Assembly: GCA_910585005.1 (NCBI GenBank)
Contig: CAJUCN010000049.1
Location: 1-7,063 of the forward strand
DNA: 7,063 nucleotides
From: an uncultured Lachnospiraceae bacterium
GTDB taxonomy: Bacteria > Bacillota > Clostridia > Lachnospirales > Lachnospiraceae
Direction: 5' to 3'
This document shows, piece after piece, positions 1-5,225 of the stretch (position 1 is its first letter; every line of letters starts with the position of its first letter). Under the pieces are notes generated by a model that worked only from the letters and a program-made list of their open reading frames with translations, was not told the DNA's origin and did no database searches. The translations under genes were made by a program, and so were the position numbers.

Positions 1-2
1 GT

Positions 3-71
3 GATACAGGAAATATTTATGTGTTATCAAAAGAAAGTGGTGAGGAAATCGTTTTGCCAAAAAGCCATTGA
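3..71 (+). pseudogene. C-terminal tail of an unrecognised protein (5' end outside window)
   Basis: Frame 3 is open from the window edge to a TGA at 69-71 and reads D-T-G-N-I-Y-V-L-S-K-E-S-G-E-E-I-V-L-P-K-S-H. The strand-like alternation and charge pattern look like a real C-terminal end, but 22 residues are too few to name a family. It stops five bases before the palindrome at 76-129, and the same frame continues afterwards into the PIN-domain remnant. It could be the end of an intact upstream gene, or of a reading frame shortened by the insertion. A resemblance to the end of a beta-rich domain is only an impression. Confidence 0.3.
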
Positions 72-75
72 TTTC

Positions 76-129
76 CGCGAGCAACGAGCCAAGTGGGCAT
101 GCTTGCATGCACATTTGGCGGCTGCCGCG
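76..129. repeat. 54-base imperfect palindrome, possible dispersed hairpin repeat
   Basis: The core arms at 88-102 (GCCAAGTGGGCATGC) and 105-119 (GCATGCACATTTGGC) pair over 15 positions with one G:T wobble and one mismatch, around a TT centre. The flanks add GCA/TGC and an outermost CGCG/CGCG pair at 76-79 and 126-129, with small internal loops. Every frame through it reads as low-complexity Ala/Arg/Cys/Gly-rich peptide, so it does not look like protein-coding DNA. It sits exactly where homology to the PIN toxin begins. A terminator is unlikely because no T-tract follows. I infer a small mobile or dispersed palindromic unit; copy number cannot be judged from one window. Confidence 0.55.
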
Positions 130-137
130 AGGGTGTT

Positions 138-311
138 GACTTATTCCAGATTGAGGAACCAATTGAGCAGTTTTTGGACTTTGAGGACTGCCTACAGGAA
201 GAGTGTGCAGTAGCGGAAACGGTGAACTACATTGTGACACGGAATCCGGCTGATTTTAAACAGTCAAGTGTTAAAGTGATCGAGCCTGATGAATTCGTGA
301 AATTACTATGA
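138..311 (+). pseudogene. PIN-domain (VapC-like) toxin, C-terminal remnant
   Basis: About 57 codons ending in TGA at 309-311 resemble the last third of a PIN-domain ribonuclease toxin. They contain the D-F-E-D-C-L-Q segment with the acidic active-site pair, then Y-I-V-T-R-N-P-A-D-F with the late conserved acidic residue, then the usual terminal V-I-E-P-D-E-F. Full-length members are about 130-145 residues, so the N-terminal half, including the first catalytic Asp, is missing. The homologous part begins right after the palindrome at 76-129, and in-frame codons upstream (FPRATSQVGMLACTF) do not look like a PIN domain. No ribosome binding site or antitoxin gene is seen. It is almost certainly non-functional. 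Confidence 0.7.
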
Positions 312-331
312 GATGAGCCCGAAAAAATAAT

Positions 332-538
332 ATGAAAAAGGTATGGGAGCAGGAAGTCTTATTATTGTTAGGATGCCCTGCTCTTTTAATATCTGTAAAC
401 GAGGTGGAACGATTGAGGAAAAACGGATTGTTGGAGATAATTGCGGCACACAGGACAGTGGCAGACTTGGTTGAGTTAATAAAAAAGGATCCGGTACGTT
501 CAGGGGGATGGAATGACAGAGGGGATGGTTTTATATAA
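332..538 (+). CDS. Unassigned 68-codon ORF, doubtful gene
   Basis: This ORF begins with ATG and ends at a TAA just before the regulator promoter. The product starts M-K-K-V-W-E-Q-E and has an amphipathic, charged middle (around residues 24-52) that could form helices, including L-R-K-N-G-L-L-E-I-I and V-A-D-L-V-E-L-I-K-K. I recognise no family. There is no purine-rich ribosome binding site at a sensible distance from the ATG, and a hairpin with a short T-run lies inside its first third. It could be the tail of a decayed gene in line with the PIN remnant upstream, or simply chance. Between it and the PIN remnant there are only 20 bases. Confidence 0.2.
   Translation: MKKVWEQEVLLLLGCPALLISVNEVERLRKNGLLEIIAAHRTVADLVELIKKDPVRSGGWNDRGDGFI
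347..388 (+). terminator. Possible weak intrinsic terminator after the PIN remnant
   Basis: GAGCAGG at 347-353 pairs perfectly with CCTGCTC at 377-383, extendable by two G:T wobbles, and TTTT follows at 384-387. The loop is 23 bases, long for an intrinsic terminator, so this is tentative. Its position, about 35 bases after the remnant's stop codon, fits termination of transcription entering from the left. Confidence 0.3.
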
Positions 539-545
539 CTTAGGC

Positions 546-581
546 AAACTACACACAAACTACAAAAAAGTATGGTATGAT
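546..581 (+). promoter_or_regulatory. Promoter and direct-repeat operator of the response regulator
   Basis: ACTACA occurs at 548-553 and again at 559-564, exactly 11 bp apart, followed by a TATGAT -10 element at 576-581. The -35 region (553-558, ACACAA) is far from consensus and lies between the repeats, as expected of a promoter that needs an activator. OmpR-family regulators typically bind head-to-tail repeats with about 11-bp periodicity next to a poor -35. The same 19-base stretch, AAACTACACACAAACTACA, recurs with 16 of 19 matches upstream of the lipoprotein gene at 2733-2751. I infer autoregulation. Confidence 0.6.
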
Positions 582-606
582 GGTTAAGGAGTGTGGAGGT
601 GATACC

Positions 607-1296
607 ATGCAGAGGATTTTAATTGTTGAAGATGATATGGATATTCAGGAACTTCTGCAGGAATTTTTGCAGGAAGCAGGATATAAGGCCGATATTGCAG
701 GTGACGGCGTGGCAGCCGTGGATATGTTTGCGAAGAACCTTTATGACCTGATCCTGCTGGATATCCTGCTGCCTAAAATAGATGGGTTCACTGTCTGCGA
801 ACTGATCCGGAAACAGTCACAGGTTCCTATTATTATGCTGACGGCCCTGGGCAGTGAAGGAGACCAGATCAAAGGGCTGGACTTGCAGGCGGATGACTAT
901 GTAACAAAACCCTTTTCCATGCCAGTGCTGCTGCGAAAAATAGCGGCTGTCCTGCGGCGGACCGGAAACCGGGAGGATGGCGAAAGCGCATTGCTCCATT
1001 ACAAAGGGCTTACTTTGGATATGGATGGTTACCGGATTTATGCCGGGGATGTGGAATATGACCTGACACAAAGGGAATTTGAGGTATTGAAGGAGCTGCT
1101 GTTGAATCAGGGGAAGGCGCTTTCACGGCAGCATTTCCTGAACAAACTGTGGAAGTACGATTTTTACGGGGATGAGAGGGTGGTTGACACGCATATCAAA
1201 AATCTCCGTAAAAAACTGAACATTAACTACATTGAGACGATCCGGGGAGTTGGATATAAAATTGAAAAAGAGGGGAAAGAAAAGCCTGTTTACTAA
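607..1296 (+). CDS. OmpR-family two-component response regulator (VanR-B-like)
   Basis: This is a 229-residue cytoplasmic DNA-binding regulator. Residues 1-120 are a receiver domain with the acidic pocket E8/D9/D10, phospho-acceptor D52 in L-L-D-I-L-L-P, T79 and K101 in V-T-K-P-F. Residues about 130-225 are an OmpR/PhoB winged helix with the D-L-T-Q-R-E-F-E-V-L entry and the V-V-D-T-H-I-K-N-L-R-K-K-L recognition helix, closing with R-G-V-G-Y-K-I. An upstream in-frame ATG at 577 is rejected because it lies in the -10 element; the ATG at 607 has GGAGGTGAT at 595-603. All switch residues are intact. It overlaps the kinase gene by about 35 bases, so they are co-transcribed and probably translationally coupled. 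By sequence feel it is nearest the VanR-B type, but no resistance genes follow, so a van symbol is not justified. Confidence 0.95.
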   Translation: MQRILIVEDDMDIQELLQEFLQEAGYKADIAGDGVAAVDMFAKNLYDLILLDILLPKIDGFTVCELIRKQSQVPIIMLTALGSEGDQIKGLDLQADDYVTKPFSMPVLLRKIAAVLRRTGNREDGESALLHYKGLTLDMDGYRIYAGDVEYDLTQREFEVLKELLLNQGKALSRQHFLNKLWKYDFYGDERVVDTHIKNLRKKLNINYIETIRGVGYKIEKEGKEKPVY

Positions 1297-2707
1297 AATA
1301 TTTGCCGTAACCTGCCTGCTGATGGTGATATGCTGCCTGGCCACCTACTGCTTTATCGCGTGGCTGGTTCCCAAAACATACAGCACAGAGCTGGATGATG
1401 CGCTGGACAGGGAAGTGGACACGTTCCTTGCAGAACTGGAATGTACTGCGGGAGAGGAAAGTGGGTTTCTGTTTGATGAATTTTTGCTGAACAATGATGT
1501 GCTGCTCCAGTTGTATGATGAGGATGGAAAGGAGATTGCGCTGCCCTCACAGTATAACCATGATTTCCCGGATGCGGTCAGTGACGGCATTGCTTTTGAG
1601 GGACCGCCTTCTATGTATGGGGCAACGCACAGATACCTGTTTCACTTCGATGATTCGGAGAGGGTCTATACCCTGTCTGTTGCTGGAAACGCAGAACCGG
1701 TAAACAGACTGCAGGATACCATCGGCAATATCGTCCCGCCTCTGATGGTCATGGTGATCTGCATTTCAGCCATAGGTGCAGTTCTGTATTCTAAGTATGT
1801 CACAAAGCCTGTCATAGAGATCAGCAGGGTGTCAGAAAAAATGTCAGACCTTGACTTTTCATGGGATTGTACGGAAAGCCGCTCTGACGAATTAGGGATA
1901 CTGGCGCACAGCCTGAATGAAATGGCCCGGAAATTGTCTTCGGCGCTCGGTGAACTGCAGGCGGCAAACAGCCGGTTGGAAGCGGACATTGAGCGGGAGC
2001 GTATGTTGGAACAGGCACAGCTTGATTTCTTTTCGGCGGTATCCCATGAACTGAAAACACCGATCACGGTCATTAAGGGACAACTTGAAGGGATGCTGCT
2101 GAATGTGGGGAAATACAAAGAACGTGATAAATATCTTGCCCGTTCTCTTGAAGTGGTAAAAGCAATGGGAGGGATGGTGCAGGAAATCCTGACTGTTTCC
2201 CGCATCAAATCATCAGAAACTGACTTGCAGGAGGAAATATTTGATTTTTCAGATACGGTAAAAAGTGCGTATGGCCTGTTTGAGGATATGGTTGTAGGCA
2301 AGGGAATGGAATGGCATGAGGAGATACAGAAAGGGCTGATGCTCCAGGGAGACAAAGCACTCCTGGGGAAAGTGGTAAATAACCTTGTTTCCAATGCAAT
2401 CCATTATTCGCCGGAGGGCAGCGATATTTTTGTTACAGCTCATTCCAGGGGCGGGAGGATACAATTTTCCATAGAGAACGCGGGGATTCATTTGCCGGAA
2501 GATGACATACCAAAACTCTTTGACGCTTTCTATCGTGTGGAGCGGTCACGCAGCCGGCAGACGGGCGGCAGTGGATTGGGGCTTTATATTGTAAAGATGA
2601 TTCTGGAGCAGCATGGAGCGGATTATCAGATAAGGAATACCGAACAAGGCGTATGTTTTAACATTGAATTTTTATATAATCATCAGAAACAGGGTGGCGG
2701 CATATGA
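1262..2707 (+). CDS. Membrane sensor histidine kinase (VanS-B-like), partner of the upstream regulator
   Basis: The product is a two-pass inner-membrane kinase of about 481 residues. Transmembrane segment 1 is at about 11-35. An extracytoplasmic sensor of about 120 residues follows, rich in acidic residues and with no family I can name. Transmembrane segment 2 is at about 158-178, then HAMP at about 179-232 and a helical linker. The DHp domain has the phospho-accepting H262 in S-H-E-L-K-T-P. The HATPase domain has an N box (N-N-L-V-S-N, about 373-378) and a G2 box G-G-S-G-L-G-L at about 435-441. The G1 motif is degenerate (I-E-N-A-G-I), as in VanS-B-type kinases. No ATG precedes TM1; I prefer TTG at 1262 with GGGGAG at 1244-1249, though TTG at 1232 is possible. 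It presumably phosphorylates the regulator encoded at 607-1296. The stimulus is unknown. Confidence 0.93.
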   Translation: MKKRGKKSLFTKIFAVTCLLMVICCLATYCFIAWLVPKTYSTELDDALDREVDTFLAELECTAGEESGFLFDEFLLNNDVLLQLYDEDGKEIALPSQYNHDFPDAVSDGIAFEGPPSMYGATHRYLFHFDDSERVYTLSVAGNAEPVNRLQDTIGNIVPPLMVMVICISAIGAVLYSKYVTKPVIEISRVSEKMSDLDFSWDCTESRSDELGILAHSLNEMARKLSSALGELQAANSRLEADIERERMLEQAQLDFFSAVSHELKTPITVIKGQLEGMLLNVGKYKERDKYLARSLEVVKAMGGMVQEILTVSRIKSSETDLQEEIFDFSDTVKSAYGLFEDMVVGKGMEWHEEIQKGLMLQGDKALLGKVVNNLVSNAIHYSPEGSDIFVTAHSRGGRIQFSIENAGIHLPEDDIPKLFDAFYRVERSRSRQTGGSGLGLYIVKMILEQHGADYQIRNTEQGVCFNIEFLYNHQKQGGGI

Positions 2708-2728
2708 TTTGCCTGCCGCCTTCTTTTG
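2696..2728 (+). terminator. Intrinsic terminator overlapping the kinase stop codon
   Basis: GGCGGCA at 2696-2702 pairs perfectly with TGCCGCC at 2714-2720, with an 11-base loop, and TTCTTTT follows at 2721-2727. The left arm encodes the last Gly-Gly residues of the kinase and the TGA lies in the loop. It should end most regulator-kinase transcripts, so the lipoprotein gene depends largely on its own promoter. Confidence 0.75.
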
Positions 2729-2732
2729 TGGG

Positions 2733-2795
2733 AAACTTCACACAAAACACATAAAGTCCACAAGGAACCCCCAAATACTTTTGATAAGATAGAAT
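2733..2795 (+). promoter_or_regulatory. Promoter and operator of the lipoprotein gene
   Basis: ACTTCA (2735-2740), AACACA (2746-2751) and TCCACA (2757-2762) form three degenerate repeats at exact 11-bp intervals. A -10 follows, TAAGAT at 2785-2790 or TAGAAT at 2790-2795, with no good -35. Bases 2733-2751 match 546-564 of the regulator promoter at 16 of 19 positions. I infer that the phosphorylated regulator activates here; the third repeat is the weakest and may be chance. Confidence 0.6.
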
Positions 2796-2822
2796 TATCA
2801 AAACGAGAAAGGAGAACTTCAA

Positions 2823-3578
2823 ATGAAATTAAAAATGACAAAAAGGATTTTATCCGCATCTGTCCTGATCAGTATATGTATGTTTACGGGCTGTGCGGGA
2901 AATGCAGCCGCAAGCGTTCAGAATGGAACTTTGCTGTCTACAATACCTATATATGACACTGGAATGGTAGAGGATTCGTCTGCGGCGGAAATTCCCGGCA
3001 GCGTGGACTGGTCTGTATATGAAGCATATGGGCTGTCCTATGATGAAAAGACGGGCTGCTATACCTACAATGGGAGCATCGTGCGTTTCTTCAATGATCC
3101 GGCAGCAGGGGCGAGCTTTACGAATTTCTTTACAGGGACGGTGGATATTGAAGCAAAGCGTGACGCAGACAATAACCTTGTCGGTATCGAAGAATGCTCT
3201 CAGGAAGTATATGACCGTCATACGCGGAAGCAGGAGCATTTTAAGGATATGTCTATAAGTACGGAACCAAATGCAGCAATGACAGGCGAAACAGGGAAGA
3301 GCAACGGAGAGTTGTTAAAGGATTATGAAGAGTATGGTGTATCCTTTGACGGCGAGTATGGCCGCTGGTTTTATGGCGGTAACGAGATTAAAATATTGAT
3401 TGATAGTGAAAGGGCTATTGTATATTACACGGATGAAAAGGGAATATGCCTTGCTGTCAGCAGAGACGGAAACCATAACATCACAGAGATAAAAACCATT
3501 TCAGAAAGTGATGCACAATTACTGCTGCAGGCAAATAAGCCCGCAGCCTTCGCTGATCATACTACTGAGGATAATTGA
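2823..3578 (+). CDS. Secreted lipoprotein with two internal repeats, linked to the two-component system
   Basis: The 251-residue product begins with a short Lys/Arg stretch, a hydrophobic core and a lipobox F-T-G-C with C24, so it is predicted to be lipidated and anchored outside the membrane. After a Ser/Ala-rich linker, residues about 64-134 and 166-235 are two diverged copies of one unit: Y-E-A-Y-G-L-S-Y-D-E-K-T-G and Y-E-E-Y-G-V-S-F-D-G-E-Y-G open each, and A-K-R-D-A-D-N-N-L-V-G-I-E-E and V-S-R-D-G-N-H-N-I-T-E-I-K close each. The unit recalls a repeat I associate with extracellular parts of clostridial membrane proteins, including some BlaR1/M56-type sensors, but I cannot name the family firmly. 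GAAAGGAG at 2807-2814 precedes the ATG. It may act as a ligand-binding accessory or target of the kinase. No enzyme motif is seen. Confidence 0.85.
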   Translation: MKLKMTKRILSASVLISICMFTGCAGNAAASVQNGTLLSTIPIYDTGMVEDSSAAEIPGSVDWSVYEAYGLSYDEKTGCYTYNGSIVRFFNDPAAGASFTNFFTGTVDIEAKRDADNNLVGIEECSQEVYDRHTRKQEHFKDMSISTEPNAAMTGETGKSNGELLKDYEEYGVSFDGEYGRWFYGGNEIKILIDSERAIVYYTDEKGICLAVSRDGNHNITEIKTISESDAQLLLQANKPAAFADHTTEDN

Positions 3579-3621
3579 TTATATCGGATGGTGAAATTGT
3601 GGTAATGAGAGATTTGTTTTG

Positions 3622-3756
3622 ATGAAAGTAAACTTGAAGGATAATGCAAAAGCTAACCGCCGCTATGGTTCACCGCTATATGCGGCGGTCTGTTGTTGCT
3701 TCGGCACTCCTATTTTTTGTGGATTTGTAGACTATATCATATGGCATTGGATATAA
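3622..3756 (+). CDS. Possible 44-residue hydrophobic Cys-rich small protein
   Basis: An ATG-to-TAA frame of 44 codons follows the lipoprotein gene by 43 bases. The first 15 residues are basic and polar; the rest is hydrophobic with C-C-C and a further Cys, ending in aromatic I-I-W-H-W-I, so a single membrane segment is conceivable. Only a weak GAGAG at 3607-3611 lies upstream. The hairpin at 3656-3689 sits inside it, which argues that the region is mainly a terminator. I would not call it a gene without conservation. Confidence 0.2.
   Translation: MKVNLKDNAKANRRYGSPLYAAVCCCFGTPIFCGFVDYIIWHWI
3656..3700. terminator. Strong hairpin between convergent genes, probable bidirectional terminator
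   Basis: ACCGCCGC at 3656-3663 pairs perfectly with GCGGCGGT at 3682-3689, around an 18-base loop. On the plus strand the tail is CTGTTGTTGCTTC, only partly T-rich; on the minus strand TAGCTTTTGC follows. It lies 78 bases after the lipoprotein stop and about 80 bases after the stop of the convergent flavodoxin/ferredoxin gene, the right place to separate the two. Confidence 0.5.
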
Positions 3757-3767
3757 CCGGAAGCGAA

Positions 3768-4535
3768 TTAAATATAAAGCTCATTCCCTTTCCTTGTTGA
3801 ACAGGCTTTTTTCATTGCCAATGCCGCAACAGAAACCATAGCCCCATTTACTTTACGGGATGACTGCGGGCATTGTACGACACAGCGCATACAGGAAATA
3901 CATTTTTTACTGTCCGTAACTTTTGGATTTTCTTTGCTGATTGCCTGTGCAGGGCACTGTCTGGCGCAAAGACCACAGTCTGTGCAGTTATTGTCCGCTT
4001 TGGGCACTAAGCCGATTCCAGCCGCTTTCTTGTAGGGGCGGTTTCCTGGAATCTGCGGTGTGGAAAGACTGGTCAGATTATTGTTTATTTTCTCTGATAT
4101 TTTTTTCGCAAAGCCGCTTAATTCTTTTTTATCCTTAGTGTCCGGTCTGCCTGCAGCATACTGGTGCATAATAGAATGTTCTGCGATGGCGGCAATGGCA
4201 GCAATTACCTGAAAACCGCTTTTTTCAGCAGCATCGCTTAATTCAATCAGGGTATCCTCATATGCCCTGTTGCCATATACGCAGACAATTACACAGGGGG
4301 TATGACTGCCATGAATATTTGAGATTCTCTGAGTGGCAAGGCTTGGAACACGTCCGCCAAAAGACGGAGCTGCAATAAGCACAATATCATCTTTTTCAAA
4401 ACTAAGCGAGGAATAATCGGTTTCTGCATTGGACAAATCAATTTTATTTACAGGCAGTCCCCATGTATTCGTTATGGCATCTGCAACCTTTTCTGTTCCT
4501 CCTGTCGGGCTAAAAATAATCTGTGAAACTTTCAT
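3768..4535 (-). CDS. EFR1-type flavodoxin-like / 2[4Fe-4S] ferredoxin fusion protein
   Basis: This 255-residue cytoplasmic electron carrier starts with a flavodoxin-like fold. The FMN phosphate loop is S-P-T-G-G-T-E-K (residues 9-16), and I-A-A-P-S-F-G-G-R-V-P and C-V-Y-G-N-R-A-Y-E-D supply the other flavin-binding loops. The C-terminal part is a bacterial-type ferredoxin with two complete CxxCxxCxxxC motifs, C184/C187/C190/C194 and C212/C215/C218/C222, so all eight cluster ligands are present. The ATG has AGGAGG on the minus strand (plus positions 4543-4548). The family is common in anaerobes; the physiological partner is generally unassigned, and a role in low-potential electron transfer or redox stress is inference. 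It is transcribed divergently from the Rrf2-family gene. Confidence 0.92.
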   Translation of the reverse strand: MKVSQIIFSPTGGTEKVADAITNTWGLPVNKIDLSNAETDYSSLSFEKDDIVLIAAPSFGGRVPSLATQRISNIHGSHTPCVIVCVYGNRAYEDTLIELSDAAEKSGFQVIAAIAAIAEHSIMHQYAAGRPDTKDKKELSGFAKKISEKINNNLTSLSTPQIPGNRPYKKAAGIGLVPKADNNCTDCGLCARQCPAQAISKENPKVTDSKKCISCMRCVVQCPQSSRKVNGAMVSVAALAMKKACSTRKGNELYI

Positions 4536-4562
4536 GATTGTTCCTCCTGTAATTCTAAAATT

Positions 4563-4590
4563 TACACCATTATAACAGGCACATGGTGTA
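4563..4590. promoter_or_regulatory. Perfect dyad over the promoter, probable Rrf2 operator
   Basis: TACACCAT at 4563-4570 and ATGGTGTA at 4583-4590 are perfect 8-bp inverted arms around 12 bases. One arm overlaps the -10 and the other fills the spacer up to the -35, so a bound dimer would block polymerase. The divergent Rrf2-family gene is the obvious candidate to bind it. An alternative is a start-proximal hairpin, but most of the dyad lies upstream of the expected start. Confidence 0.65.
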
Positions 4591-4597
4591 GTGTCAA
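4569..4597 (-). promoter_or_regulatory. Consensus sigma-A promoter of the flavodoxin/ferredoxin gene
   Basis: Read on the minus strand, TTGACA (plus 4592-4597) and TATAAT (plus 4569-4574) are separated by exactly 17 bases. Both hexamers are perfect. Such a strong promoter ahead of a redox protein implies repression unless the protein is made constitutively. Transcription should start near 4562, leaving a leader of about 27 bases. Confidence 0.9.
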
Positions 4598-4599
4598 GA

Positions 4600-4628
4600 T
4601 TTACAGCAATAAAAATATATGCTACAAT
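4600..4628 (+). promoter_or_regulatory. Divergent promoter of the Rrf2-family gene
   Basis: TTTACA at 4600-4605 and TACAAT at 4623-4628 are separated by 17 bases, and TG at 4620-4621 gives an extended -10. The predicted start near 4635 leaves a leader of about 140 bases before the ATG at 4776. A closer TACAAT at 4747-4752 lacks a -35 and would start within the ribosome binding site. Confidence 0.6.
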
Positions 4629-4775
4629 CTAATAGGTAATTGCGAAGCAAGTTCACAATAATGATTCCAACAAAGTAAAAATCTAATATAGCCGGATCTT
4701 AAGAGGGAGGGTGTAGATAACGGGATTTTATGCGCAAACGCCTAAATACAATCTAAAGTGGAAAGGAGTAATGTC

Positions 4776-5216
4776 ATGCATATCAGTACAAGATGTTCGG
4801 TTGCGATTCATTGCCTTCTTTTTATTTATGAATATGGGAATAAGCAGAAGGTAACCAGTGAACTTCTGGCGTTATCAACCGGAATCAATCCTGTCACAAT
4901 CCGCAATATTATAAGTTCATTGAAAAAAGATGGCATAATATCTGTGAAATTCGGGACAGGCGGAACAACACTGAACTGTCCGCCGGATGAAGTGACCTTA
5001 TACCGTATATGTAAAGCGATAGAGCCAGCCTTTAGTTCCAAACTTATAGGAATTCATTCACTGCCTTCGCAGCTATGCCCCATAGGAAAAAATATCCATA
5101 ATGTATTGGACTGCTCTTATGAGAAAATAAGAAATGACCTATGCCAAAGTTTAGAAAGCATCACATTAGGAAACATCATATCCGATTATCACCGTATTGA
5201 GCATAAGCCAGGGTAA
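4776..5216 (+). CDS. Rrf2-family transcriptional regulator
   Basis: The 146-residue protein has the Rrf2 winged-helix layout. It opens M-H-I-S-T-R-C-S-V-A-I-H, places the helix-turn-helix at about residues 26-52 (V-T-S-E-L-L-A-L-S-T-G-I, then N-P-V-T-I-R-N-I-I) and the wing at about 54-66 with G-T-G-G. The later C-P-I-G-K-N-I (C101) matches the C-P-V-G segment of YwnA-like members. Cysteines are at 7, 13, 68, 79, 101 and further on, but the tight three-Cys cluster motif of IscR/NsrR is absent, so thiol or small-molecule sensing is more likely than an Fe-S cofactor. GAAAGGAGT at 4761-4769 selects the ATG at 4776 over the in-frame GTG at 4758. It probably controls the divergent flavodoxin/ferredoxin gene. 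Confidence 0.9.
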   Translation: MHISTRCSVAIHCLLFIYEYGNKQKVTSELLALSTGINPVTIRNIISSLKKDGIISVKFGTGGTTLNCPPDEVTLYRICKAIEPAFSSKLIGIHSLPSQLCPIGKNIHNVLDCSYEKIRNDLCQSLESITLGNIISDYHRIEHKPG

Positions 5217-5225
5217 TACTTATGC

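Noticed and set aside
1..213. 70-codon frame from GTG 1 across the palindrome
   Set aside because: It is the wrong frame for both the upstream tail and the PIN remnant, and its middle is the translated palindrome.
515..589. 24-codon ATG frame across the regulator promoter
   Set aside because: It overlaps the operator and -10, with no proper ribosome binding site or recognisable content.
577..606. Ten-residue N-terminal extension of the response regulator from ATG 577
   Set aside because: The ATG lies inside the TATGAT -10 element, and the ribosome binding site at 595-603 clearly serves ATG 607.
1666..2394. Long minus-strand ORF of 242 codons inside the kinase gene
   Set aside because: It is Ser/Arg-rich, has no recognisable motif, and mirrors the kinase coding strand.
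607..2707. Vancomycin resistance (vanB-type) operon
   Set aside because: The regulator and kinase resemble VanRS-B, but no ligase, dehydrogenase or dipeptidase gene follows.
2850..3239. Minus-strand 129-codon ORF opposite the lipoprotein
   Set aside because: It is a shadow frame with no ribosome binding site or domain; the plus-strand frame has a signal peptide and internal repeats.
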